DNA of 64,000 nt from Flavobacteriaceae bacterium (GTDB taxonomy: Bacteria; Bacteroidota; Bacteroidia; Flavobacteriales; Flavobacteriaceae). The notes under the pieces were generated by a model that searched no databases, was not told where the DNA came from, and worked only from the letters and a program-made list of their open reading frames with translations. This document shows positions 37,565 to 48,538 of the stretch, in pieces. Numbering within the stretch: the first letter of the stretch is position 1; every line of letters starts with the position of its first letter. The DNA is taken from contig JAENXC010000006.1 in NCBI GenBank assembly GCA_016649715.1, positions 90,233 to 154,232 of the forward strand, given 5' to 3'. The position numbers and the translations under genes were made by a program.

Positions 37565-37638
37565 TGGTCCCACATGGGCTCGAACCATGGACCCCCTGAT
37601 TATGAGTCAGGTGCTCTAACCAGCTGAGCTATGGGACC
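37565..37638 (-). tRNA. tRNA with CAU anticodon (Met, or Ile2)
   Basis: ggtcccatagctcagctggttagagcacctgactcataatcagggggtccatggttcgagcccatgtgggacca; acceptor, D-, anticodon and T-stems pair. Confidence 0.93.
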
Positions 37639-37739
37639 GTTTATGTTTTTCTCTTATCCATCCAAACTTAAGTAAAAACTACCGCCGCAGGATAAATAAG
37701 AGGATTGCAAATGTAAAACACTTTACAAATACAGCAAAA

Positions 37740-38165
37740 CTATTTTTCGTTATTCTCAATTTCTTGGCAAAGCTCCACCAAAACTCCATTCACCGATTTT
37801 GGGTGAAGAAACACCACCAACTTGTTGTCCGCTCCCTTTTTTGGGGTTTCGTTCAAAAGGATAAATCCTTCATTTTTAAGTCGTTCCATTTCAGATTTAA
37901 TGTCTTTTACTGCAAAAGCAATATGGTGAATGCCCTCACCACGTTTCTCAATAAACTTGGCAATGGGGCTATCGGGATTTGTGGCTTCCAAAAGTTCTAT
38001 TTTGCTTTCGCCACAGCGGAAAAAGGAAGTTTCCACGCCTTCGCTCTCTACCTTTTCGCTTTTGTAGGGAGCGCTTCCCAAGAGGATTTCGTAAATTTTA
38101 TTCGCTTCGGAAATGTTCTTTACCGCAATGCCGATGTGTTCAATCTTTTTCATAGAAAAATTCAA
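37740..38165 (-). CDS. mce: Methylmalonyl-CoA epimerase
   Basis: MKKIEHIGIAVKNISEA; KRGEGIHHIAFAVKDI; VLVELCQ. Confidence 0.94.
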   Translation of the reverse strand: MNFSMKKIEHIGIAVKNISEANKIYEILLGSAPYKSEKVESEGVETSFFRCGESKIELLEATNPDSPIAKFIEKRGEGIHHIAFAVKDIKSEMERLKNEGFILLNETPKKGADNKLVVFLHPKSVNGVLVELCQEIENNEK

Positions 38166-38259
38166 ATTTCATCAAAAATACAAACTTAATTCCATTGAAT
38201 TTCCACAAGCTTGGAGCTTCCTTAACATTCCGTAGCGTTAATTGTCCTATTTTTGCAGG

Positions 38260-38655
38260 ATGGTAGAAAGTAACAGACAAAAGAAAATTGCGGGCGTTCT
38301 GCAAAACGACCTCGCAAACGTGCTTCAGAATATGCTTCGCGAAGCGGGGCAAATGGGCATTATTATTTCGGTGAGCAAAGTGGGCGTAACCACGGATCTT
38401 TCCATTGCAAAAGTGTATGTGAGCGTTTTTCCGGCAGATAAGGCCGAAGCAATCGTGGCGGAGATCAACAAAATAAAGCCAAACATAAAACACCAAATTG
38501 CGCAACTCACAAAGCATCAATTGCGCAAAATGCCCGATCTTTCTTTTTACAACGACGATTCCCTGGAATATATTGAAAGGATAGACAAAGCCGTAAAAGG
38601 TGAGGAAGACCCACTGAAAGACCCAAATTTACTTCCGAAAAGAAAAAAATCATAA
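38260..38655 (+). CDS. rbfA: 30S ribosome-binding factor
   Basis: MVESNRQKKIAGVLQNDLANVLQNM; LRKMPDLSFYNDDSLEYIERID. Confidence 0.95.
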   Translation: MVESNRQKKIAGVLQNDLANVLQNMLREAGQMGIIISVSKVGVTTDLSIAKVYVSVFPADKAEAIVAEINKIKPNIKHQIAQLTKHQLRKMPDLSFYNDDSLEYIERIDKAVKGEEDPLKDPNLLPKRKKS

Positions 38656-38656
38656 C

Positions 38657-39862
38657 TTGAATTTTTCGCTCTACATCGCCAAACGGTATCTGTTTTCAAA
38701 AAGCAGTAACAATGCCATCAATATTATTACGGGTATTGCGGCAGTTGGCGTGGTGGTGGGCGCAATGTCTTTGTTTATAGTGCTTTCGGGATTTTCGGGT
38801 TTGAAGGATTTCAGCCTTCAGTTTACTGATGAATTTGATAGCGACCTTAAAATACTTCCCAAAAGCGGAAAGACAATCGGTTTTTCCGAAGCTCAAAGAG
38901 ACCAACTTAAAAACATTGAAGGGATTGAAACCTTTTCAGAAATAATTGAAGAGCGCGTTTTTCTTCACTACAGAGGAAAAAACCACATTGCCTACATAAA
39001 AGGCGTGGATTCACTTTACGGAAAAGTGACGCAGTTGGACAGTATTATGTATTTCGGCCAATGGTTGGTTCCCGACGAACATCAAGTGGTTGTTGGACTT
39101 TCCACCATTGCAAAACTGTCTATGGGCGTGAACGATTATTCAGATTTGCTGGAAATTTACGTGCCAAAACCGGGCACTGGACAGTTAAATGCGCTGGATC
39201 CTTCCGATGCTTTCAACAAAGAAAACGTAGTAGTTTCCGGCGTGTATCAAGTAAACGAGGATTTAGATGCAAAATATGTTTTTTCAGATTTGGAATTTGC
39301 CCGAAACCTATTATCGATGGACAGCACAAAAATCTCTTCCATTGAAATGAAGCTGTTACCAAACACTTCTGAAGAAAAGGTTCGCACTGAAATTGGAAAA
39401 ATCTTTCCCGAAGGAATTCTTATAAAAAACAGAATTCAGCAAAACGATGCGCTCTACAAAATGCTTAATACCGAAAACATCGCAGTCTATTTAATCTTCA
39501 CTTTGGTATTGATAATAGCCCTTTTCAACGTTATCGGTTCCATAATAATGATGGTTTTGGACAAGCGAAAAAACATAAAAACCCTTTTTAATATGGGTGC
39601 TTCGCTGAAAGAAATACGCCGAATCTTTTTCCTGCAGGGAACGCTGATGACCGTACTTGGCGGATTATTTGGAATTTTCTTGGGAATTTTAGCCGTGCTC
39701 GCCCAATTGAAATTTGAATTCGTGGCAATAACCAGCACACTGCCCTATCCCGTAAAATTGAAACTTATAAACGTTGTGATCGTTTTTGTAACGATTTGCG
39801 TTTTGGGGATTATTGCTTCTTGGATTGCGTCCAGTAGGGTGCGGCGAAAGTTGGTTGTTTAA
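38657..39862 (+). CDS. LolC/E-like ABC transporter permease (FtsX/MacB type)
   Basis: Four TM; NFSLYIAKRYLFSKSSNNAINIITGIAAVGVVVGAMSLFIVLSGFSG. Confidence 0.93.
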   Translation: MNFSLYIAKRYLFSKSSNNAINIITGIAAVGVVVGAMSLFIVLSGFSGLKDFSLQFTDEFDSDLKILPKSGKTIGFSEAQRDQLKNIEGIETFSEIIEERVFLHYRGKNHIAYIKGVDSLYGKVTQLDSIMYFGQWLVPDEHQVVVGLSTIAKLSMGVNDYSDLLEIYVPKPGTGQLNALDPSDAFNKENVVVSGVYQVNEDLDAKYVFSDLEFARNLLSMDSTKISSIEMKLLPNTSEEKVRTEIGKIFPEGILIKNRIQQNDALYKMLNTENIAVYLIFTLVLIIALFNVIGSIIMMVLDKRKNIKTLFNMGASLKEIRRIFFLQGTLMTVLGGLFGIFLGILAVLAQLKFEFVAITSTLPYPVKLKLINVVIVFVTICVLGIIASWIASSRVRRKLVV

Positions 39863-39902
39863 TCTGGGAAAGCAAAATACTTTTGGTTTATCTATACCAA
39901 AT

Positions 39903-40559
39903 TTAAACGATTAAATATTCTGGTTTTGCTCCCAAACTTACCAAGGCATCGCAAATCTCTTCCGTAAATTTTTTTGGGCCGCACACATAAAAGCGAGCGT
40001 TAAAATCCTCAATGGTCTCGATAAGGAATTTGCGGTCAATTCTGCGTTCCCGAAAACCAATCACTCCTTCCTCGGTGAATACATTTCTGTAGGCCGGCCC
40101 CAACATCTTTGTCAATTCATCAAGTAAAATGATGTCATCTCTGGTTTGGTTTGAATACAAAAGCGCGACGTCCCGCAGATTTCCACTATGGAAGAGTGCC
40201 CTAAAGATTGCGATAAAAGGGGTGATGCCCGTACCACCGGCTATAAATACACCTGGCCCCTTAAACTGGATTGTGCCAAAAATATCATGAAGTAACAGCT
40301 CGGCACCCTCATTGAGTTTGCCCAATTGCGAAGTCACTCCCTTATGGTCATCGTATATTTTGATGATAAATTCCAGATGATCCCAATGTTGCAGCGAGGT
40401 GAAGGTAAACGGCCGTATCTGGCCCTCCCAGCCAGGAAGATTGATGGATATATGTGCAGATTGTCCAGGAGTGTATTTAAATTCTTTAGGCTTCTCTAAC
40501 ACAAAGCGCTTTACGTTATGGGTAATAAAATGGGTGTTGAGTATCTTGAGCCTTTGCAT
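39903..40559 (-). CDS. FAD-binding ferredoxin/flavodoxin reductase
   Basis: RPFTFTSLQHWDHLEFIIKIY, GVFIAGGTGITPFIAIFRAL, FYVCGPKKF. Confidence 0.9.
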   Translation of the reverse strand: MQRLKILNTHFITHNVKRFVLEKPKEFKYTPGQSAHISINLPGWEGQIRPFTFTSLQHWDHLEFIIKIYDDHKGVTSQLGKLNEGAELLLHDIFGTIQFKGPGVFIAGGTGITPFIAIFRALFHSGNLRDVALLYSNQTRDDIILLDELTKMLGPAYRNVFTEEGVIGFRERRIDRKFLIETIEDFNARFYVCGPKKFTEEICDALVSLGAKPEYLIV

Positions 40560-40727
40560 GGCGTTAATTTTTAGGTATAAAGGTAGAAAGGATTTTTTAT
40601 ATAAACCATTTATAAGGAAAGACACTTTTTACTCTATTATTCAGAAAATGAATAAATGGGGTGGAGAGAAATGTAACTTTATAACTGCAAAAAAACTTTC
40701 TTTTCGGAAAAGGTTTTTAGTATCCAA

Positions 40728-41759
40728 CTAAGCGAACTCAAAATCCCCAAACATTTGTAAAACCTCATCAAAAGCCTCAAAAACAGAAGCAGAATCATCG
40801 CTAGTTACCATTTTCATGCGGTAATCCTTAAAGTTTGGAATTCCTTTAAAATAGTTGGTATAGTGGCGACGGGTTTCAAAAACGCCCAAAGTTTCGCCCT
40901 TCCAATCAATCGCCATTTGCAGGTGGCGTTTGGCGGCTTCCACGCGTTCTGCCATTGTTGGTGGCGGTAAGTGTTCTCCTGTTTTAAAATAGTGTTTCAC
41001 TTCCTTAAAAAACCACGGATACCCAATGCTGGCACGACCTATCATTGCGCCATCCAAACCGTATTTATCCCGCATTTCCATCGCCTTTTCGGGAGTATCA
41101 ACATCGCCATTCCCAAAGATGGGAATGTGCATTCGCGGATTGTTTTTTACTTCGGCAATGGGTTTCCAATCGGCATCACCTTTGTACATTTGGGCACGTG
41201 TTCGTCCGTGAATGGATAAAGCTTGGCAGCCCACATCCTGCAATCGTTCGGCAACCTCAACAATTTTTATGGAATCGTGATCCCAACCCAAACGGGTCTT
41301 TACAGTTACGGGTAGTTTGGTGTGCTTTACCATTGCTTCCGTTAGGCTTACCATTAAATCTATATCTTTCAAAATTCCCGCGCCAGCGCCTTTACTAACT
41401 ACCTTTTTCACTGGGCACCCAAAGTTGATATCGATAATATCAGGGCCACTGGCTTCCACAATTTCAACACTGCGGAGCATAGATTCCAAAACGGCACCGA
41501 AAATCTGGATTCCTACGGGACGTTCCTTTTCGTAAATATCCAGTTTCATCACACTTTTGGCGGCATCGCGAATAAGCCCTTCGGAAGAAATAAACTCCGT
41601 AAAAACCACATCGGCGCCCTGTTCTTTGCAAAGTGCGCGGAACGGTGGGTCGCTAACGTCTTCCATTGGTGCAAGCAATAACGGAAAATCGGGCAGTTGT
41701 ATGTTTCCTATTTTTGGCAATTCTTTTTTATTTGGAACTGCAAAAGTAGTGAATCTCAT
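40728..41759 (-). CDS. dusB: tRNA-dihydrouridine synthase
   Basis: LLLAPMEDVSDPPFRALCKEQGADVVFTEFISSEGL; DINFGCPVKKVVSKGAGAG; HGRTRAQMYKG. Confidence 0.95.
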   Translation of the reverse strand: MRFTTFAVPNKKELPKIGNIQLPDFPLLLAPMEDVSDPPFRALCKEQGADVVFTEFISSEGLIRDAAKSVMKLDIYEKERPVGIQIFGAVLESMLRSVEIVEASGPDIIDINFGCPVKKVVSKGAGAGILKDIDLMVSLTEAMVKHTKLPVTVKTRLGWDHDSIKIVEVAERLQDVGCQALSIHGRTRAQMYKGDADWKPIAEVKNNPRMHIPIFGNGDVDTPEKAMEMRDKYGLDGAMIGRASIGYPWFFKEVKHYFKTGEHLPPPTMAERVEAAKRHLQMAIDWKGETLGVFETRRHYTNYFKGIPNFKDYRMKMVTSDDSASVFEAFDEVLQMFGDFEFA

Positions 41760-41776
41760 TAAAAGTAATGAGTATG

Positions 41777-41812
41777 AAAAAACCCCAAAGGTTTTGAAAT
41801 CTTTGGGGTTTA
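41777..41812 (-). terminator. Hairpin terminator (AACCCCAAAG/CTTTGGGGTT)
   Basis: aaaaaaccccaaaggttttgaaatctttggggttta downstream of the OMP gene. Confidence 0.7.
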
Positions 41813-41825
41813 AAATTAACAACGT

Positions 41826-44243
41826 CTATTTCTCCTCCAAACGGTCGCCTTCGTCAGTTTTTATCTGTTTGCTATTATCGCGAAGCCGTGCATTTCCGAA
41901 GTTATATTTAACGCCCAAACGAAACAGCCTATTTTCCATATCTACATAATAATAGTTGTCCTGATTGTAATAACGCGATGCCATAGCCATATCTTTCAGT
42001 GTGTCAAAAACATCATCAACACCCACTGTCAAACTTGCCCGTTTGTCCCAAAACAGTTTTTGGAAGGAAATATTGATATAGTTTTGATTTTTTAAAAACC
42101 GATTTCCTATTACTACTTTTGAAATATAAAGTCCCGAAAGATCTGCCGTAAAAGTGCGGTCTTTAGAAATCGCAAAATGGTTGGTTGCCGAAATATATTG
42201 CCCAAAATTGTCATTGGTATATTTTTCTGGGGCACTATGCGAAGCGTAAAATTCATTGGCCAAATAAAAGGAGGATGTTTGCAAATACAGCCACCACCAA
42301 GAATTAAGGGAATTTACATAGGTAACATCAAAAGCGTATTGGTAGCTTTTTATCATATTGGCATCCGTTCGTTCCAGCGTATTGTTGTCATTGTTCTGAA
42401 ATGTTAATACGTCTAAACTGTTTTCAACATGTTGGTAATAAAGTTCAAAAAACAATTTGTTTTTGTGGCCCATTGTCAGTTTGATCTTGTCCTCAATTGC
42501 TGGCACCAAGTTTGGATTCCCGCTGTTAAAGTCGCGTTCCGTAATAAAATATTTGAAAGGGTTTAGACTTTGATAGCGAGGGCGTTCAATGCTCCTGCCG
42601 TAACTTAGCCCAATGCTGTTGTTGTCGTTTATGGTGTAATGAAACGACACTGAAGGAAAAATGTCAAAATACTGTTGGCGATTCACTTGCCCCAAAGAGC
42701 GGGAATCGGCGTCGATAACGGTGTATTCTCCTCGAAGCCCCGAAACGAAACTCCATTTGTCCCATTCCTTTGTGAAATTTATGTATTCGGCGTATATGTT
42801 TTCTTTGTAATTGAAATCATCGGAAAGTGTATTGTTAAAGGTATTAGCATTATTTTCGGTATCGAAAAAATCTAGCTTGCTCTGCGTGATTACATTGCTG
42901 AACTTAATTCCTGCTTCAAAAGTTCCGCCCCACAAACCTGTGGAAATATCGGTTTGGCCCGTAAAAATATTGCTGCCCTGATTGGATTCAGTGTAAAAAC
43001 TGTTATTTCTTAAAAAATCTCCATTGGCCAGTGAATAATCAGAGCTAACGCTTTGATCTTGGGAGTTGTCGTAATAAATATAATTTGCTGAAGCAGAAAG
43101 CGTAGCCCCCTTATCGTTCAATTGCCTGTTGTAGTCCAACGCAAAATTTAAATTATTTTTTTTAAAATTGACAGAGCTTAGCGTTGTGATGGTTGAATCC
43201 ACTTGACGTTGCGGATTGTAGATTAGGGATTCTCCGTTATTGCTGTAATCTACCCTCGGCGTAAGAGAAACGTTTGAGGTAAGGCTAAGTGTGTTTTTGT
43301 CGTTTAATGTTAAATCCAAAACTGCGTTCCCATTGTGGTTTTCATATTTTGTAGTGCGATTAAAATCTGTTTCCCAAATAGATTTTGTGGAAACCTCATC
43401 CGGTTGGAAGAACCTGATATAACTATTATCCTCTTTATAATCCTTCCTTTTTCCATAAGTATAACCTACGTAAAAATTCAGCCAATTATTTTTATAAAGA
43501 TGAGAAGTCCCCACTTTGTATTTCGGATAAACGGCCTGTTCGTATGTAGCGTTTACAGAACCCTTATACCCGATGGAGATAGCTTTGGAAGTGATAATGT
43601 TAAGCACTGTGCCCGCATCGGCATCATATTTTGATGAAGGATTTGTAATGACCTCGATTGATTTTATATTGGCAGCATCCGTATTTTCCAAAAGCGAAAC
43701 CACTTCGGAAGCTGATAAATAAACCCGTTTTCCATTGATGAAAATTACGGGGGCTGAAAATTTCACTTGAATGTTTTCGCCAATCACCACAACACCAGGA
43801 GTTTTCTTTAAAAGGTCCATCGTGCTCCCAACAGAAAACGAAGTGTTTTCAACGTTGAAAACCAGTTTGCCGGACGATTTTTGGATGGTCGGCAATTTTG
43901 CTGTTACTACCGTTTCATCAAGCATTTCGGGGTTTTCCCTTAAAACAATGTTTCCAAGATTTTTGTTTGATGAAAGCGCAACGGTCTGTGCCAAATTCTC
44001 ATATCCAATATAACTGAAATTGAGGGTATAAGTTCCTGCTTCCAAACCTTTCAGCGCGAAAGAACCGTCGGCATCGCTCGTGGTTCCTTTAAATGCGGCA
44101 TCGGCCTCAGCTTTATAAACTAAAACATTCACAAAGGACAATGGGGCGTTTTCTGCATCTGTTACCTTCCCAAAAACTGAAAGTTCCTGCGCCATCAATA
44201 CGCTGTATTGTAAAAAGAAAAAAACCAAGAAAAGTCTTTTCAT
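41826..44243 (-). CDS. TonB-dependent receptor / outer-membrane beta-barrel family protein with carboxypeptidase-like N-domain
   Basis: MKRLFLVFFFLQYSVLMAQELSVFGKVTDAENAPLSFVNVLVY; plug VEVITNPSSKYDADAGTVLNIITSK; long barrel. Confidence 0.93.
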   Translation of the reverse strand: MKRLFLVFFFLQYSVLMAQELSVFGKVTDAENAPLSFVNVLVYKAEADAAFKGTTSDADGSFALKGLEAGTYTLNFSYIGYENLAQTVALSSNKNLGNIVLRENPEMLDETVVTAKLPTIQKSSGKLVFNVENTSFSVGSTMDLLKKTPGVVVIGENIQVKFSAPVIFINGKRVYLSASEVVSLLENTDAANIKSIEVITNPSSKYDADAGTVLNIITSKAISIGYKGSVNATYEQAVYPKYKVGTSHLYKNNWLNFYVGYTYGKRKDYKEDNSYIRFFQPDEVSTKSIWETDFNRTTKYENHNGNAVLDLTLNDKNTLSLTSNVSLTPRVDYSNNGESLIYNPQRQVDSTITTLSSVNFKKNNLNFALDYNRQLNDKGATLSASANYIYYDNSQDQSVSSDYSLANGDFLRNNSFYTESNQGSNIFTGQTDISTGLWGGTFEAGIKFSNVITQSKLDFFDTENNANTFNNTLSDDFNYKENIYAEYINFTKEWDKWSFVSGLRGEYTVIDADSRSLGQVNRQQYFDIFPSVSFHYTINDNNSIGLSYGRSIERPRYQSLNPFKYFITERDFNSGNPNLVPAIEDKIKLTMGHKNKLFFELYYQHVENSLDVLTFQNNDNNTLERTDANMIKSYQYAFDVTYVNSLNSWWWLYLQTSSFYLANEFYASHSAPEKYTNDNFGQYISATNHFAISKDRTFTADLSGLYISKVVIGNRFLKNQNYINISFQKLFWDKRASLTVGVDDVFDTLKDMAMASRYYNQDNYYYVDMENRLFRLGVKYNFGNARLRDNSKQIKTDEGDRLEEK

Positions 44244-44460
44244 AACATAAGAAGATATCTGGGGCGACACCCGTTATTGTGATTTTTTCTGGGGAGAAAA
44301 CGGAATATTACAGCTGAAATACAACTTTATAGCACAAATATGTTAAAAAAATATTATATAAAATCACACTTTCCCTGTTTATTTTAAGTGTTTCAATCAT
44401 AAACCATATAATCGCTGTTTTAATCTATATTTGCAGCTAGCAGCACGTGAAGGAATTTTT

Positions 44461-46257
44461 ATGAAGAACATCCGCAATTTTTGCATTATCGCCCATATTG
44501 ACCACGGAAAAAGCACCTTGGCAGATCGTCTTTTGGAAGCTACCGGCACCGTGACCGACCGCGAGAAGCAAGACCAGCTTTTAGACAATATGGACTTAGA
44601 GCGCGAGCGCGGCATTACCATAAAAAGCCACGCCATCCAGATGGACTATGTTTACAAAGGCGAAAAATATATATTGAACCTGATTGACACTCCCGGCCAC
44701 GTAGATTTTTCATATGAAGTTTCCCGTTCCATCGCAGCTTGCGAGGGCGCATTGCTAATCGTAGATGCTGCTCAGAGCATTCAGGCTCAGACTATTTCCA
44801 ATCTTTATTTGGCTTTGGAAAACGATTTGGAAATAATTCCAGTTTTGAACAAAGTAGATCTTCCTTCAGCAAACGTAGAAGAAGTGACCGATGATATTGT
44901 GGATCTTTTAGGCTGTAAAGCTGAAGAAGTGATTCCCGCAAGTGCTAAAACCGGCCAGGGAATTGACGAAATATTGAGTGCTATTATTGAACGCATTCCT
45001 CCGCCAAAAGGCAATCCGGATGAATCTTTACAAGCGCTTATTTTTGATTCTGTTTACAATCCCTTCCGTGGGGTTGAAACGTATTTTAGGGTCCTCAATG
45101 GCGAAATCCGAAAAGGCCAACACATTAAGTTTATGGCTACCGGAAAGAGCTATTTCGCTGATGAAGTGGGCACGTTGAAATTAAAGCAACAGCCAAAAGA
45201 TGTTGTAAAAACAGGCGATGTAGGTTACCTTATTACAGGAATAAAAGAAGCTAAAGAAGTGAAAGTGGGCGATACCATTACCGATTCCAAAAGTCCCACC
45301 GTCAATATGATTGAAGGGTTTGAAGACGTGAAACCAATGGTTTTTGCAGGAATTTACCCAGTTGACACCGAAGATTACGAAGAGCTGCGAAATTCAATGG
45401 AAAAATTGCAGTTAAACGACGCTTCTCTAGTTTTTACTCCAGAAAGTTCTATGGCACTTGGTTTTGGTTTCCGATGTGGATTTTTGGGGATGCTCCACTT
45501 AGAAATTATACAGGAAAGGCTGGAACGGGAGTTTGATATGACGGTGATTACTACCGTTCCCAACGTTTCCTATCACGCTTTTTCCAATAAAAACCCTGAT
45601 ACACCTATTTTGGTAAACAATCCTTCCGATTTGCCAGACCCTTCAAAACTCAACCGTGTTGAAGAGCCCTATATTAAAGCCACCATCATTACAAAATCTG
45701 ACTACATTGGTTCCATTATGTCGCTTTGTATAGAAAAAAGAGGTGAAATTACAAACCAAACATACCTTACCACAGAGAGAGTAGAACTTACTTTTGATAT
45801 GCCTTTGGCCGAAATTGTGTTCGACTTTTATGATAGGCTAAAAACCGTTTCAAAAGGGTATGCATCTTTTGATTATTCACCCATCGGGATGCGGATGTCG
45901 CACCTTGTGAAAGTGGATGTACTCTTGAACGGAAACATTGTGGATGCGCTTTCGGCATTGCTTCACCGTGATAATGCTTTTGATATTGGTAAAAGAATCT
46001 GCGAAAAACTGCGCCAGCTTATCCCGCGACAGCAATTTGATATTCCAATTCAAGCGGCAATCGGCGCAAAAATCATTGCTCGTGAAACTGTGAAAGCCTT
46101 AAGAAAAGACGTTACCGCAAAATGTTACGGCGGTGATATTTCGCGAAAGCGAAAACTTTTGGAAAAGCAGAAAAAAGGGAAGAAACGCATGCGCCAAGTG
46201 GGCAATGTGGAAATTCCGCAGGAAGCTTTTATGGCAGTACTTAAGTTGAATGATTAA
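44461..46257 (+). CDS. lepA: Elongation factor 4
   Basis: [26 protein letters not shown]; complete LepA architecture. Confidence 0.98.
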   Translation: MKNIRNFCIIAHIDHGKSTLADRLLEATGTVTDREKQDQLLDNMDLERERGITIKSHAIQMDYVYKGEKYILNLIDTPGHVDFSYEVSRSIAACEGALLIVDAAQSIQAQTISNLYLALENDLEIIPVLNKVDLPSANVEEVTDDIVDLLGCKAEEVIPASAKTGQGIDEILSAIIERIPPPKGNPDESLQALIFDSVYNPFRGVETYFRVLNGEIRKGQHIKFMATGKSYFADEVGTLKLKQQPKDVVKTGDVGYLITGIKEAKEVKVGDTITDSKSPTVNMIEGFEDVKPMVFAGIYPVDTEDYEELRNSMEKLQLNDASLVFTPESSMALGFGFRCGFLGMLHLEIIQERLEREFDMTVITTVPNVSYHAFSNKNPDTPILVNNPSDLPDPSKLNRVEEPYIKATIITKSDYIGSIMSLCIEKRGEITNQTYLTTERVELTFDMPLAEIVFDFYDRLKTVSKGYASFDYSPIGMRMSHLVKVDVLLNGNIVDALSALLHRDNAFDIGKRICEKLRQLIPRQQFDIPIQAAIGAKIIARETVKALRKDVTAKCYGGDISRKRKLLEKQKKGKKRMRQVGNVEIPQEAFMAVLKLND

Positions 46258-46266
46258 GTCTTAAAC

Positions 46267-46494
46267 TTAGTTCCCACAGCTCGCCCCTGCTGCTTCCAAT
46301 CCGGTAATATAAACATCATAAAGCGTCCCAGTGTCTTGGCCGCCTACCGAAGCATTCCCATTGCGTTCCTTACAAACTTGAAAACTGGCCGTTTCGGGCG
46401 AAGAACAGGTTGTGCAACTGATACCCTCGTCTTTTTTACAGGAAATAATTGACAGGCTACAAGCTATTGCTATAAGGATTGAAATTTTCTTCAT
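46267..46494 (-). CDS. Small Cys-containing lipoprotein, hypothetical
   Basis: MKKISILIAIACSLSIISCKKDEGISCTTCSSPETASFQVCKERNG. Confidence 0.7.
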   Translation of the reverse strand: MKKISILIAIACSLSIISCKKDEGISCTTCSSPETASFQVCKERNGNASVGGQDTGTLYDVYITGLEAAGASCGN

Positions 46495-46530
46495 TAAAAA
46501 AGTTTTTATAAGAACGGTTTTGTTGGGAAA

Positions 46531-48399
46531 TTATTTTTTGGCTTTTCCTTCATTTTCAGTTCGTGTTGCATTTACAACATCTTCAAAATCCATGGGTTTT
46601 CCAAGATAGACCAAACTGCTGCCTTTCTCTACTTCCAATTCCGTTGGCGCGGTAATGAGATCCAAAAACCCGTCCGGGCGTTTCAGAAATAGCGGAATAG
46701 CATTTTCATTTTCGCCAATAATGTTCAGCACACGTAAAAATTGATTGTGGTTTCCCACCGGAATTTCCTGTATTGATGGAAAATCCTGCGCAACTTCCGT
46801 GAAACGTGTATAATCGTGAGTGTATGAAAATAATTCTTTAGCAGAAAGGTTATGGCGATTGCGCATTTCTTCCGAAGTCATCAACCGAAAGGTTCCGTTT
46901 TCCCCAAAATATTTTCCAAAGCGATTTATTGCCTGCTTATTAATCTCGTCACTGCCAGTCATTGCTAGCAAATAGCCCACATCGTTCAGTTCTATATTAT
47001 CAGTGAGGTCATCTGCATAAATGTTTGCGGTAAAGGCTTCCAGACCCAACTCTTTTGCCCGGTTTATATTTAATTGGTTGGAATCTATCAAGACCACATG
47101 GCGATTATTTTTATGTAAATAGGTGGCGATCAATCGAGACACTTTGGATGCTCCAACCATAATTATTCCTTCAGATTTCTTTAAAAAGACACCCATCCAA
47201 CTTGCCATAACCCTAGCTGTTGTGGCGTTTATGATTACGGTTACTAAGACCACGGCAAAAACCAAGGGAGTAATATACTCTGCCCCAACAACGCCTTTTG
47301 AAACCAGTTGGGTACCAAAAAGTGAAGAAATACCTGCGGCAACAATTCCACGAGGCCCAACCCAACTGATAAAGAGTTTTTCATTTGTTTTAAGCGAAGA
47401 ACCTGTGGTACTGGCAAAGACCGTCAAAGGCCGCAGCACGAAAATAACAATAGCCAACAGGATTGCGGTTTTCCAGTTATAAACCAGCAAAAGATCTTCC
47501 ACGCTTATATTTGCGGCAAGCAGAATAAAAAGTATGGAAACCAGCAAAACACTTAGTGATTCCTTAAAATAAAGAAGCTCTTTAAGGCTTGGCAAATCGC
47601 TATTCCCAAGAAACATTCCCATTACTACTACAGCCAAAAGACCGGATTCGTGTGCGAACAGATCACTGATTACAAAAACCGCCATTACCATAGAAAGTGA
47701 AACTACGTTGGACAGATAATGCGGCACAAGTTTCTTTTTTATAGAAAAGTAAAGCGCATAACCTGCCGAAACTCCAAAAGCCATGCCTATTAAAACAATT
47801 TTTCCAAAATCCAACAATGCTTGTTTTGTGTATCCCGAATCGCCTTCAACGCTTATAAACTCATAAACAAGTACGGCCACAAGTGCGCCTATTGGGTCAA
47901 TGAGAATTCCTTCCCACCGAAGAACGGCAGCAACATCCTTTTTAAGTGGAATATTTCTTAAAATAGGAGTGATTACCGTAGGTCCCGTTACAATTATTAA
48001 AGCTGAAAAAAGAAAGGAAATACGCCAGCTTAGCCCAAAAACATAATGGGCAGCAACCCCCGCACCAACAAAAGTGATGGCCGCACCAATGCTTATTAGT
48101 TTCCCGATAGCGGGACCAACTTTTGAAATTTCGCCGCGTTTTAAGGTGAGTCCGCCTTCAAAAAGAATTATCCCCACAGCCAATGAAACAAAATAGAAAA
48201 GATTTTGACCCGGGAAAAGACCTTTTTCGCCGTTCCAAATAGGTTGCAGCCACTGGTTTCCGTCTTCGGAGAGGAAGGTGGATATTGGGCCCACCAAAAG
48301 ACCAATCAAAATTAAGGGTAAAATAGCAGGTATTTTAAATTTCCACGCAACCCATTGGGCCAAGATTCCTAAAATTATAATTCCTGCAAGTTCTACCAT
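46531..48399 (-). CDS. Monovalent cation:proton antiporter (CPA1/NhaP-like) with TrkA-N domain
   Basis: Multi-TM; LLVGPIS, GITLKRG-like; WVGPRGIVAAGISSLFG; NAD-binding VGASKVSRLIATYL..LIDSN. Confidence 0.93.
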   Translation of the reverse strand: MVELAGIIILGILAQWVAWKFKIPAILPLILIGLLVGPISTFLSEDGNQWLQPIWNGEKGLFPGQNLFYFVSLAVGIILFEGGLTLKRGEISKVGPAIGKLISIGAAITFVGAGVAAHYVFGLSWRISFLFSALIIVTGPTVITPILRNIPLKKDVAAVLRWEGILIDPIGALVAVLVYEFISVEGDSGYTKQALLDFGKIVLIGMAFGVSAGYALYFSIKKKLVPHYLSNVVSLSMVMAVFVISDLFAHESGLLAVVVMGMFLGNSDLPSLKELLYFKESLSVLLVSILFILLAANISVEDLLLVYNWKTAILLAIVIFVLRPLTVFASTTGSSLKTNEKLFISWVGPRGIVAAGISSLFGTQLVSKGVVGAEYITPLVFAVVLVTVIINATTARVMASWMGVFLKKSEGIIMVGASKVSRLIATYLHKNNRHVVLIDSNQLNINRAKELGLEAFTANIYADDLTDNIELNDVGYLLAMTGSDEINKQAINRFGKYFGENGTFRLMTSEEMRNRHNLSAKELFSYTHDYTRFTEVAQDFPSIQEIPVGNHNQFLRVLNIIGENENAIPLFLKRPDGFLDLITAPTELEVEKGSSLVYLGKPMDFEDVVNATRTENEGKAKK

Positions 48400-48538
48400 T
48401 CAATTGGGGGTTTCGGTAAATAAAAGGTTTTTCGCCACTGCGAAATATTAATGAATTGTTAAAAATAGTATAATTAATTTATACTTCAGTGCACGATGTG
48501 TAACGCTTTTGTTAATTTGCGGTTCATTTCTTCCGATT

